NCBI GenBank assembly: GCA_022564085.1
Contig: JADFMC010000117.1
Coordinates: 1-6,848 of the forward strand
Direction: 5' to 3'
Source: Fidelibacterota bacterium
GTDB taxonomy: Bacteria > Fidelibacterota > Marinisomatia > SCGC-AAA003-L08 > TS1B11
DNA length: 6,848 nt
The stretch's first letter is position 1; every line of letters starts with the position of its first letter. The translations under genes were made by a program, and so were the position numbers. The notes beneath the pieces are model-generated. The model saw nothing but the letters and a program-made list of their open reading frames with translations. It was not told where the DNA came from and searched no databases. This document shows, in pieces, positions 1-5,532 of the stretch.

Positions 1-621
1 ATCAAGACCATCCAGGCCACATCGCTAGAGGATTCATTAGAAGCGATGCGGGTCAATTTCGAGCAGGAAAAAAGCCGGCTTCAGGAGCAGATCGAATCGG
101 CTATGCAGGGAACAGTCCGCTCCCAGGCCTTGGGCGGCGGCGGACCGGGACTGGCTATATTGGTAGTGGTGATTTTCTTGGCAGCAGCGATAATCGGCGC
201 AGTTATTTACTTTACCTCGCGTGGGCGGGCTCCAATGACGGCTATGGGTTATCCCTCCGGTATGCCTCCTGGGTATCCCCGGCGCCGTCCTGCCCGGAGC
301 CGGCCGCCACGCAAACCGCGCAAGAAGCTGGCCGCCGAGAGCGGTGGTGAAGAGGCTGCCACCGAGGCCCAGTCCGAGCCCGCTGAGACTGTAGAAGCTG
401 CGCCCAGCCCTAGCCATGTGGAGGATGATCCCGAGGTGCTCAGGTCGGAACTCAAGTCGATCCGCCAGTCGGTGGTTTCCATGAGCGTAGGCCGCCAAGA
501 GACTGCCTCGAGCATATTGAGCGACTGGCTGCAGGCTGAGGGGGGCTCCCAGGGCGCCGGCACTTTGGGCGGGGATGAAGAAACTGGCGAATCTGAGTCA
601 ACCGGCGAGGAGGGCTTATAA
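1..621 (+). CDS. C-terminal part of a FliF-like (MS-ring-like) membrane protein, 5' end outside the window
   Basis: The frame is open from the first base and ends at TAA 619-621, giving 206 visible residues; the true start lies upstream. Visible residues 13-36 are charged and heptad-like (coiled coil likely). About 51-72 is one strong membrane helix, followed by a basic Pro/Arg/Lys-rich stretch (about 90-110), an acidic low-complexity linker and a C-terminal segment (143-179) with predicted amphipathic helices ending in RQETASSILSDWLQ. The gene lies 1 nt before a FliG-family gene, the place FliF occupies in flagellar operons. FliF proteins have a second membrane helix followed by a cytosolic tail whose last amphipathic helix, often ending in a Trp-Leu pair, binds the FliG N-terminus. 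The match here is of plan and position, not clear sequence identity. It could instead be an unrelated single-pass membrane anchor for the FliG-like protein. The coding status is firm; the FliF assignment is inference. Confidence 0.6.
   Translation: MKTIQATSLEDSLEAMRVNFEQEKSRLQEQIESAMQGTVRSQALGGGGPGLAILVVVIFLAAAIIGAVIYFTSRGRAPMTAMGYPSGMPPGYPRRRPARSRPPRKPRKKLAAESGGEEAATEAQSEPAETVEAAPSPSHVEDDPEVLRSELKSIRQSVVSMSVGRQETASSILSDWLQAEGGSQGAGTLGGDEETGESESTGEEGL
608..613 (+). promoter_or_regulatory. Ribosome binding site that sets the fliG start at 623
   Basis: AGGAGG sits 9 nt before ATG 623, inside the last codons of the upstream gene. The frame stays open to an earlier ATG at 575, but that one lacks a comparable site, would overlap the upstream gene by 47 nt, and adds residues that FliG proteins do not have. 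Starting at 623 puts the family's N-terminal 'TGLxKAAILF' helix near residue 7, as usual. Confidence 0.75.
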
Positions 622-622
622 T

Positions 623-1540
623 ATGCAAGTCGCTGATCTGACCGGCTTGGATAAAGCGGCGATTCTATTCCAGGTGCTTGGTGATGGCTTGGCGGTGACC
701 ATTTTTAAGGAGCTAAGCGACACCGACATGCGCAAGGTCCGGGTGCGTGCCCGGGAGCTGGAAATGGTGTCCTTCAAGGTTAAAAAAACTGTTCTGGAAG
801 AATTCTATTTTAGTTTCCTGGCCCAGAAATACAAGGAAACCGAAAGCGGCGGCCGCAAACCGTTCGCTTTCCTGGAGAAGCTATCCGACGAACAGGTGGC
901 CTACTTGATCCTGGCGGAGCCGCCCCGGATCGCCGGCATTGTCCTGGCCCAACTCAAGCCGGACCGCCAGATGCGGATCTATGAGCGCCTTGATCCCGAG
1001 CAACGAGTGGAGGCCCTGGTGGAGCTGGGCGACGCCGAGACCATGAATCTGGAATCGGTGGTCAGTGTGGCCGGGGACTTGCAGGAGAAAGCCCGGTACC
1101 TGCCCAAGGCCTCGGAATTCGAGCGCGGCGGTGGGGAGAAACTGGCCGGAATGCTGAACCGCATGGGGCTGGAGCAAGCTGACCTGTTTTTAGATAAACT
1201 TAGCCAGGAGAATCCGGACCTGCTGGCGGAGGTCAAGAAGTTCTATCTCACCTTTGATGATATCTTCAAGGTGGACGAAACTGCCCTGCGCGATATCCTC
1301 ATCTCGGTGGAGCTGGACGACCTGGCCCTGGCCCTGAAGGGCATGGATGAATCGCTGGTGGAGCAGGCCATCAATGTGCTGCCCAAAAAGAAGCAGGCCA
1401 TGTACGAACCGGTTGAGGGGACGGTATCCAAAAGGGATGTAAATGACGCCCGGCGCAAGATCATGGAGCAGGTGCGTAAATTACAGGATGATGGGCAGAT
1501 CAATATTGCAGACACCCTTAGCGGGGAAATGGTGGAATAG
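623..1540 (+). CDS. fliG: FliG-family rotor/switch protein, divergent
   Basis: 305 residues from ATG 623; typical FliG is about 330-345. FliG is the cytoplasmic ring protein that joins the MS ring (FliF) to the flagellar C ring and takes torque from the stator. All three domains are visible: N-terminal (TGLDKAAILFQVLG, 7-20), middle (LAEPPRIAGIVLAQLKP, 97-113, matching the family's 'EHPQTIALILS..L.P' block), and C-terminal (GGGEKLAGMLNRM 169-181, LTFDDI 209-214, LALALKG 234-240, RDVNDARRKI 271-280). Departures: the EHPQ motif reads EPPR; in the torque helix (about 217-231) the usual DDRSIQ...EVD reads DETALR...SVE, so the conserved Arg is Thr. The partner FliF-like gene ends 1 nt upstream, so the two are probably translationally coupled. 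A terminator follows at once, with no fliH. Family membership is firm; a role in a normal flagellum is not shown. Confidence 0.88.
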   Translation: MQVADLTGLDKAAILFQVLGDGLAVTIFKELSDTDMRKVRVRARELEMVSFKVKKTVLEEFYFSFLAQKYKETESGGRKPFAFLEKLSDEQVAYLILAEPPRIAGIVLAQLKPDRQMRIYERLDPEQRVEALVELGDAETMNLESVVSVAGDLQEKARYLPKASEFERGGGEKLAGMLNRMGLEQADLFLDKLSQENPDLLAEVKKFYLTFDDIFKVDETALRDILISVELDDLALALKGMDESLVEQAINVLPKKKQAMYEPVEGTVSKRDVNDARRKIMEQVRKLQDDGQINIADTLSGEMVE

Positions 1541-1575
1541 CACTACATTGCAATGACTGGTTATCAGTCCATTAC

Positions 1576-1602
1576 GGGCCGGTTTTTTACCGGCCCTTTT
1601 TT
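1576..1602 (+). terminator. Intrinsic terminator after fliG
   Basis: A perfect 8-bp GC-rich stem (GGGCCGGT / ACCGGCCC, 1576-1583 and 1589-1596) closes a loop of five T and is followed directly by six T (1597-1602). It lies 35 nt after the fliG stop, so the FliF-like/FliG transcript ends here. There is no matching A-run on the left, so it acts on the plus strand only. Confidence 0.92.
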
Positions 1603-1625
1603 ATCCTATAGGGTATGGGCGTTTC

Positions 1626-2035
1626 GGGAGCACCTTGCTTTCCCCTACTCTCATGCTGGGAGCACTATTGGGAGCACCTAACGTGCTCCCGCAAAAGCAG
1701 CCGCGGTTCATCGTAGCACAGCACCACTGGCCGGGCCCACGCCAAAGTGCCTTAGAAAATCACAGCGGCCGCTAACTTATAGTACCCAGGTAACCTGTGG
1801 TTCGACGATAATATAATTCACCTTATCCTGGGCATTGAATTATACCTGTTCTCATCATCTTAACTATGGGTGGTTTTCCCCCGGCCAGCCGGTTGATTTG
1901 CCCCGCATTTCACAGCCACCGAGTGGCACCGGGCATAGCCGGCCTTCCCGGCCCCAAGACAACCGCACTATTAGCCCGTGCTCCCGACGCCACCTGGTTG
2001 CTCCTAGTCGGTGCTCCTGACCACGCGGGAGCACC
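1626..2035. repeat. Dispersed GGGAGCAC repeat family in both orientations
   Basis: The octamer GGGAGCAC occurs at 1626, 1658, 1670 and 2027. Its complement GTGCTCCC occurs at 1683 and 1978, and GTGCTCC at 2011. Some copies extend to 10 bp: CGGGAGCACC at 1625-1634 and 2026-2035, and CGTGCTCCCG at 1682-1691 and 1977-1986. Neighbouring copies form hairpins: 1670-1677 with 1683-1690 (8-bp stem, 5-nt loop) and 2011-2017 with 2028-2034 (7-bp stem, 10-nt loop). Seven copies in 410 bp of non-coding DNA is far above chance for an 8-mer. Candidates are a small palindromic repeat element, the ends of a miniature transposon, or a cluster of binding sites. Confidence 0.7.
1812..1844. repeat. Perfect 9-bp inverted repeat, TATAATTCA ... 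TGAATTATA
   Basis: The arms 1812-1820 and 1836-1844 are exact reverse complements separated by 15 nt. They are AT-rich inside a GC-rich stretch. The spacing centre to centre (24 bp, a little over two helical turns) would suit a dimeric DNA-binding protein; a hairpin is the other reading. No gene starts close downstream on either strand, so no target is evident. Confidence 0.5.
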
Positions 2036-2132
2036 CAGCAGTATGCTACTGCTGCCACCAGTGCTGCCAGCGGCAAATGTTAAACTTTTTCAGGGGGAGA
2101 TTGAATGCCGGCGGGCAAGGGGCAAAAGGAGC

Positions 2133-2684
2133 TCAGTCCACCTTTGTGGTGAAACCGAAAGTAATGCCGTCAGTGGTGACGGAGAGGCGGAACTCGTACT
2201 GCGAACGTTGGGCGTGTAGTTGCCCGTAGCGGGCCACGGCTAGTTCGGGATTCCGGTTGTAGAGCTCGCGGAAGTTTGGGTTCTCGTCAACCGAGCGCAG
2301 GAAGCTGGCTGTGGCGGATATATCGAAGAAAAGCTGCTGCAACAATGGGCTATCATTAATGAGGCCTTCAATAATATCCCGGCTATCATGGGAGCTTACC
2401 AGGGAAATATTATCGCCTCGATTGATCTGAAACGACAGGCCGCTGGTGGTGGAGAGGGAATGATCGTAAAGGATTGCCAGCAGGTGCAGTTGGAACTCCG
2501 TTGACCGCCGAATTACCCAGTCACGGATATCATCAATACTGAATAGCCCACTGCCCCAGGGCCGCCAGATTTTATCGGTTTTATTGCCCGGGATAAAGCT
2601 GTTTCCACGGCGATTCGAATCCGCCGCACCATCCGTAACCGTTGGATGGCGGAAGATAGCCTGGATGACCGCTGCTACACTCAT
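2133..2684 (-). CDS. Conserved-looking protein of unknown function, 183 aa
   Basis: I do not recognise this protein. It starts at ATG 2684 with AAGGA about 8 nt before it and stops with TGA at 2133-2135. There is no signal peptide and no membrane helix. The sequence is well balanced and looks globular: a short N-terminal helix (MSVAAVIQAIFRHP), a Gly/Asn-rich loop (about 20-37), a WRPWGSGLFS turn near 41-50, a helical region (DDIRDWVIRRSTEFQLHLLAILYD), then helices around 103-155 and a C-terminal beta-like end (YEFRLSVTTDGITFGFTTKVD is the last 21, of which the alternating pattern suggests strands). It is transcribed away from the spoVG-like gene, with about 240 bp of shared control region. 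Base composition is slightly more AT-rich than the neighbours. A real gene by length, ribosome site and residue content; function unknown. Confidence 0.72.
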   Translation of the reverse strand: MSVAAVIQAIFRHPTVTDGAADSNRRGNSFIPGNKTDKIWRPWGSGLFSIDDIRDWVIRRSTEFQLHLLAILYDHSLSTTSGLSFQINRGDNISLVSSHDSRDIIEGLINDSPLLQQLFFDISATASFLRSVDENPNFRELYNRNPELAVARYGQLHAQRSQYEFRLSVTTDGITFGFTTKVD

Positions 2685-2713
2685 GTTTTAATCCTTAACC
2701 TTGTTCCACAACA

Positions 2714-2743
2714 ATTATTTCTCACTGCCTGATTAAATAACAA
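2714..2743 (-). promoter_or_regulatory. Possible sigma-70-type promoter for the 183-aa protein gene
   Basis: On the minus strand TTGTTA (2743-2738) and AATAAT (2719-2714) are 18 nt apart, 30 nt before the start codon of the 183-aa gene at 2684. The -10 matches TATAAT at five of six positions; the -35 matches at four. The consensus for this organism is unknown, so this is tentative. Confidence 0.35.
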
Positions 2744-2749
2744 AATGCG

Positions 2750-2783
2750 TGCCGGAATTGTGCCCCCGTCGGGGAAGCCGGCA
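2750..2783. repeat. Imperfect GC hairpin in the divergent control region
   Basis: TGCCGG (2750-2755) pairs with CCGGCA (2778-2783), and inside it CCCC (2763-2766) pairs with GGGG (2771-2774). There is no T-run on either side, so it is not a standard terminator. It may fold in the leader RNA of the spoVG-like gene if transcription starts upstream of it. Confidence 0.4.
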
Positions 2784-2823
2784 TTGAACAGGGGAACAAA
2801 GGGATATTTGATCGCTGGGAGGT

Positions 2824-2840
2824 GGTTAAGTTCCTTAACC
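2824..2840. promoter_or_regulatory. Operator-like palindrome GGTTAAG-TTC-CTTAACC
   Basis: A perfect palindrome with 7-bp arms (2824-2830, 2834-2840) and a 3-nt centre lies 86 nt before the spoVG-like start. Its half-site CCTTAACC is repeated exactly at 2693-2700, just upstream of the divergent 183-aa gene where it overlaps that gene's ribosome site. A regulator binding both could control the two genes together. The palindrome is seen; the operator role is inference. Confidence 0.45.
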
Positions 2841-2926
2841 GGGGGCTAGGGTGAAATGCTCAAGCTGCCCCTTGCCTCCCAGTTCTAAAAGCACCTACTT
2901 TCAGCTCACAATTCGAGGAGTAAACA

Positions 2927-3244
2927 ATGGAAATCGAACGTATCAACAAGGGACAATGGGGCAAGGTCAGGGCTTTCTTCGACCTGCGGACCCAAGAGGG
3001 ACTGGTAGTTAAGGGTTTCAAGATCGTCGAGGGATCCAAAGGTCCCTTTGTGGGCATGCCCAGCCAACGCAACAGTAGCGGGGAATATCACGATACCGTT
3101 TGGGCGGAGACCGAACTGAAGGAGGAGATCACCCGGCTGGCATTGGAAAGCTACGGCGGTGACATTATGCAGGGAGCCGAATACGCCCCTGCCTCGCCGG
3201 CCGAGGAACCACCGCCCTTCAACGATGACGACATTCCCTTTTAA
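2927..3244 (+). CDS. spoVG: SpoVG-family nucleic-acid-binding protein with an SSB-like acidic C-terminal tip
   Basis: 105 residues, start ATG 2927 with GAGGAG (2915-2920) 6 nt upstream. Residues 1-76 follow the SpoVG fold: an N-terminal strand (MEIERINKG), VRAFFDLRTQEGLVVKGFKIV in the centre (about 14-34), the family signature FVGMPSQR (41-48) followed by GEYHDTVW (52-59), and a C-terminal helix of the 'ELKEEITRLALESY' type (63-76). SpoVG proteins are small DNA- and RNA-binding regulators, usually 85-100 residues. What is odd is residues 87-105: a flexible Ala/Pro/Glu linker ending in PFNDDDIPF. The last six, DDDIPF, are identical to the E. coli SSB C-terminal tip, the peptide that docks RecO, RecG, PriA, exonuclease I and others. 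This suggests a SpoVG domain that recruits SSB partners. The family call is firm; the recruiting role is inference. nhaC follows after 72 nt. Confidence 0.88.
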   Translation: MEIERINKGQWGKVRAFFDLRTQEGLVVKGFKIVEGSKGPFVGMPSQRNSSGEYHDTVWAETELKEEITRLALESYGGDIMQGAEYAPASPAEEPPPFNDDDIPF

Positions 3245-3316
3245 GCACCTGCGCGCCGGCAGAAGGTCACTGCCCCATTAACTTCCGGCCGCCTGGGCGA
3301 GGCTAGATTTACGGTT

Positions 3317-4753
3317 ATGGAGCCCTACGGTATCTGGTCTCTGCTGCCCCCGGTGGCGGCCCTCACCCTGGCCCTGTGGAAAAAGCAGATCTATCCCGCC
3401 CTGCTGATCGGCGTGTGGATGGGCTGGCTGGTGATGGAGAGCTGGAACCCGTTCGCCGCTGTCATTTCCACGATTACCGTTTTAGTGTCAGTGTTCCAGG
3501 ATGCCGACAACACCCGGATCATATTCTATAGTTTATTGGTTGGGTCAGTACTCACCTTGTTGAACGCCACCGGCGGCGTGGAAGGGTTTGTGGGCTGGGT
3601 CAGCCGGCGCCAGCTGGTAACCAATGCCCGGCAAGCCCAGCTGGTACCCTTCCTCCTGGGAATATTGATAACGGTGGAGAGCTCCATCACATCATTGGTG
3701 GCCGGTACGGTGGGCCGCCCACTGACTGACAAATACCGAGTTTCCCGGGAGAAATTGGCCTACATTTGCGATTCGACCTCGGCGCCCATCTGTATACTAG
3801 TGCCGTTCAACGGCTGGGGCGCCATGGTCATTGGTCTATTGGCGGTGCAGGGCGTGGAGAGCCCAGTTGGTGTGCTCTTATCCAGCCTGGCCTGGAATTT
3901 TTATCCCATGCTGGCCATATTAATAGTGCTGGCGACCATCCTGCTGGGCCGCGATATCGGTCCCATGAAAAGCGCTGAACACCGGGCGCGAACCAAGGGG
4001 CTGCTGCTGGCTGAGGGTGCGGTGCCCATGGTGAGCGAGGATGTTCTGCAAGTCGAAACCGTAGCAGGGCTGGAGCCCAAGCCGCTGAAACTGGTGGCGC
4101 CGGTGGTGACCATGGTGGCCATGATTGTGGTAGGCCTGCTGATCACCGGTCGGGCCAATGCTTCCCAGGGCGCAGGATTGTGGGAAATCATCAAGGCCAG
4201 TTCGGGCTCTACTGCGGTGCTGTGGGCCGTGCTGGCCAGCCTGGGGGTAGAAGCGGCCCTGAGCCTGGGACGCGGCAAAATGACCGGGCGGGCCTTCGTG
4301 GACCTGGTTTTCAAGGGTATGGGCGGCATGATCCCGGTGGTGAGCCTGCTGGTGCTGGCCTTCGCCCTGGGCGCGACTGTCCGGGAGCTGGGCACCGGTG
4401 CCTATGTGGCCCAACTGATCGGGGCGGCAGCCGGCGCTAAAGTGGCCGTCAGCGGGCTGTTCCTGCTATCGTGCGTGATGGCTTTCGCCACCGGCACCTC
4501 CTGGGGCACCTTTGCCCTGATGATCCCCATCGCGGTACCGTTGGCGGCGGCCCTGGGAGGCCCGTTGCCGCTGTACGTGGCGGCCACCCTGGGCGGGGGG
4601 GTCTTCGGCGATCACTGCTCACCCATTTCAGACACCACTATTATCTCCTCCATGGCGTCCGCCTCCGATCACATGGACCACGTACGCACCCAGATTCCCT
4701 ATGCCCTGATCGGAGCGGCGGGAACGGTAGGGCTGTATCTGCTGGTGGCTTGA
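3317..4753 (+). CDS. nhaC: NhaC-family Na+/H+ antiporter
   Basis: 478 residues, the usual length for NhaC, an inner-membrane secondary transporter that exchanges Na+ for H+ in pH and salt balance. The protein is hydrophobic throughout, with roughly eleven or twelve membrane segments (for example about 9-20, 26-40, 67-83, 107-130, 155-175, 193-211, 258-277, 300-317, 337-353, 376-392, 400-425, 460-477). Family landmarks: CDSTSAPICILVPFNGWGA (151-169), TGTSWGTFALMIPIA (392-406) and the strongly conserved GDHCSPISDTTIISS (431-445), followed by DHVRTQIPYAL (454-464). A charged cytoplasmic loop lies at about 212-256. The start at 3317 gives a normal N-terminus, but the ribosome site is weak (GAGG at 3299-3302, 14 nt away). 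No terminator is evident afterwards. A relic of a second copy's last residues lies at 5533-5640. Substrate beyond Na+ (for example malate or lactate exchange in MleN-like members) cannot be decided from sequence. Confidence 0.93.
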   Translation: MEPYGIWSLLPPVAALTLALWKKQIYPALLIGVWMGWLVMESWNPFAAVISTITVLVSVFQDADNTRIIFYSLLVGSVLTLLNATGGVEGFVGWVSRRQLVTNARQAQLVPFLLGILITVESSITSLVAGTVGRPLTDKYRVSREKLAYICDSTSAPICILVPFNGWGAMVIGLLAVQGVESPVGVLLSSLAWNFYPMLAILIVLATILLGRDIGPMKSAEHRARTKGLLLAEGAVPMVSEDVLQVETVAGLEPKPLKLVAPVVTMVAMIVVGLLITGRANASQGAGLWEIIKASSGSTAVLWAVLASLGVEAALSLGRGKMTGRAFVDLVFKGMGGMIPVVSLLVLAFALGATVRELGTGAYVAQLIGAAAGAKVAVSGLFLLSCVMAFATGTSWGTFALMIPIAVPLAAALGGPLPLYVAATLGGGVFGDHCSPISDTTIISSMASASDHMDHVRTQIPYALIGAAGTVGLYLLVA

Positions 4754-4884
4754 GACGGGCAGAAATTTAAGCCGCCCGGCTACAGATCATCGACGGTGAG
4801 GGTCGAAATGTAGTACCTTGCGCAAAGGCGGACGCGGCCATTATGGTAGCGGGTCAATCAGGCTGAGAGGGATTAATATTAGGG

Positions 4885-5211
4885 ATGCATAGAAATTCGC
4901 CCGACAAAAAAAAGTTGGCTGAGATTATTCGGCGGATTGTTGAGGTTGCCAAGCCGGACAAGATTATCATGTTCGGTTCAGCCGCCAAGGGTGCGATGGG
5001 ACCTAACAGCGATGTGGACCTGCTGGTGATCAAGAGCGGGGACATTCACCGCCGTCGGTTGACACAGAAAATCTATATGAATCTGTTTGGCGTGGGCCAG
5101 GCGGTGGATGTGGTGGTAGTTACTCCGGAGGATGTGGAGCGCTATCGGGACAGCTTCGCCTTGGTGATTTATCCGGCCCTGCGGGAGGGGAAGGTGGTTT
5201 ATGGTACCTGA
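4885..5211 (+). CDS. MNT-type minimal nucleotidyltransferase, probable antitoxin of a HEPN/MNT system
   Basis: 108 residues with the pol-beta-type nucleotidyltransferase core: GSAAKGAMGPNSDVDLLVI (31-49), in which G31-S32 and the metal ligands D43 and D45 fit GSxxxG...DxD, and a third acidic residue D75 in AVDVVVVT (73-80). All catalytic residues are present. Members of this family pair with HEPN RNase toxins; the characterised ones (MntA) inactivate the toxin by adding AMP to it. The next frame starts at ATG 5201, overlapping this gene's end by 11 nt, in the manner of coupled MNT-HEPN pairs, but it is cut off (see 5201-5278). The gene therefore looks like an antitoxin without its toxin. The ribosome site is modest (GAGAGGG 4865-4871, 13 nt away). 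Free-standing enzymes of this fold with other roles exist, so function is inferred from the relic partner. Confidence 0.85.
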   Translation: MHRNSPDKKKLAEIIRRIVEVAKPDKIIMFGSAAKGAMGPNSDVDLLVIKSGDIHRRRLTQKIYMNLFGVGQAVDVVVVTPEDVERYRDSFALVIYPALREGKVVYGT

Positions 5212-5278
5212 GCGGTATCCACCGGATGATCCGAGGGATCTGCTGTGGGTCAATATTCCGCAAATCTTTTTCTGCTGA
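5201..5278 (+). pseudogene. Truncated HEPN-domain toxin (5' remnant only)
   Basis: ATG 5201 opens a 25-residue frame, MVPERYPPDDPRDLLWV and eight more, ending at TGA 5276-5278. It overlaps the end of the MNT gene by 11 nt. HEPN partners of MNT proteins very often start with a 'PPDDPREWL...A' segment that begins the first helix of the domain, and this frame matches it as far as about residue 14, then loses it. The rest of a HEPN protein (about 100 residues, with the RxxxxH catalytic motif) is absent. The break falls around 5235-5255, where the relic of a convergent RelE-type gene begins. The N-terminal match is short, so this is a strong hypothesis rather than proof. Confidence 0.6.
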
Positions 5279-5308
5279 GTTCCTCCACCGAATTTTATAG
5301 GAGTCCAT
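5222..5308 (-). pseudogene. Truncated RelE/ParE-type toxin (5' remnant only)
   Basis: ATG 5308 lies inside the last codons of the antitoxin gene (14-nt overlap), as is usual for phd/relE pairs. It begins MDSYKIRWRNSAEKDLRNID, the standard first strand and first helix of RelE/ParE mRNA-cleaving or gyrase-targeting toxins, and continues to about PRIIR (residue 29, base 5222). A full toxin is about 85-95 residues with further strands and basic catalytic residues. Here the frame instead runs on, antisense through the HEPN and MNT genes, giving Pro-rich nonsense to a stop at 5120. The homologous part therefore ends around 5222-5250, at the same place where the HEPN frame breaks. It cannot make a working toxin. 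Confidence 0.72.
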
Positions 5309-5486
5309 CTTCTTGCAATCTTTTCTTAAGCTCCTCTAGCGATACGGTAGGTTCGTCTCTACGCTCAGCGATAACTACGAGATCGTGGAGGTCTTCTAAC
5401 AGTTCCTCATACTCCTCGAGCGGAAGAATGACCGCCGTTTTTTGTCCCTTTCCATCTATAATGTACTGTTCTTGAAATTTGGCCAT
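5295..5486 (-). CDS. Phd/YefM-type antitoxin
   Basis: 63 residues from ATG 5486, chosen over an upstream in-frame ATG at 5543 because AAGGAG (5499-5494) lies 7 nt before 5486 and because MAKFQEQYIIDGKGQKTAVILPLEEYEELLE (shown here in two parts: residues 1-17 MAKFQEQYIIDGKGQKT, then AVILPLEEYEELLE) is the normal N-terminal DNA-binding half of such antitoxins. The C-terminal half (DLHDLVVIAERRDEPTV then SLEELKKRLQEDGLL) is the helical toxin-wrapping part. Antitoxins of this kind repress their own operon and neutralise a RelE/Doc-type toxin. The toxin gene that follows is truncated, so this antitoxin is orphaned. Its promoter should lie between 5490 and about 5560 on the minus strand; I see no strong match. 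Confidence 0.85.
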   Translation of the reverse strand: MAKFQEQYIIDGKGQKTAVILPLEEYEELLEDLHDLVVIAERRDEPTVSLEELKKRLQEDGLL

Positions 5487-5532
5487 ACCCTTTCTCCTTA
5501 AATTTCTAACAACTGGCTTCACCGAACGCCCA

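Larger units (their letters stand above)
1603..2132. other. 530-bp non-coding stretch with repeats
   Basis: No convincing gene is present. The open frames on both strands (for example 1866-2219 plus and 1864-2076 minus) have poor starts, biased residue content and no recognisable motif, and the longest plus frame runs antisense into the 3' end of the minus-strand gene. The stretch carries the GGGAGCAC repeat family (1626-2035), a perfect inverted repeat (1812-1844), and short GC palindromes such as GGCC-TTCCC-GGCC near 1940-1953. A 15-codon frame with a good ribosome site starts at 2105 (see rejected items). It has the look of decayed or repeat-invaded intergenic DNA. Confidence 0.6.

Noticed and set aside
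575..622. Earlier fliG start at ATG 575
   Set aside because: It would add 16 residues not seen in FliG proteins and overlap the upstream gene; AGGAGG at 608-613 supports ATG 623.
1626..2035. CRISPR array from the repeated GGGAGCAC units
   Set aside because: The repeats are too short, occur in both orientations and are irregularly spaced.
2105..2152. 15-codon frame MPAGKGQKELSPPLW with a GGGGGAG site 5 nt upstream
   Set aside because: Good initiation signals, but it is very short, its end overlaps the 3' end of the minus-strand gene, and nothing supports translation; kept only as a possible remnant.
1864..2219. Open frames on both strands in the repeat-rich intergenic stretch
   Set aside because: Pro/Arg/Gly-rich translations, poor start context, and content dominated by the GGGAGCAC repeats; no family resemblance.
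4754..4800. Terminator after nhaC
   Set aside because: Short GC complementarity (GGGC with GCCC) exists but there is no stable stem with a T-run.
5120..5221. C-terminal part of the minus frame that starts with the RelE-like segment
   Set aside because: Past about residue 29 it is antisense to the HEPN and MNT genes and Pro/Arg-rich, not toxin sequence; the open frame is accidental.
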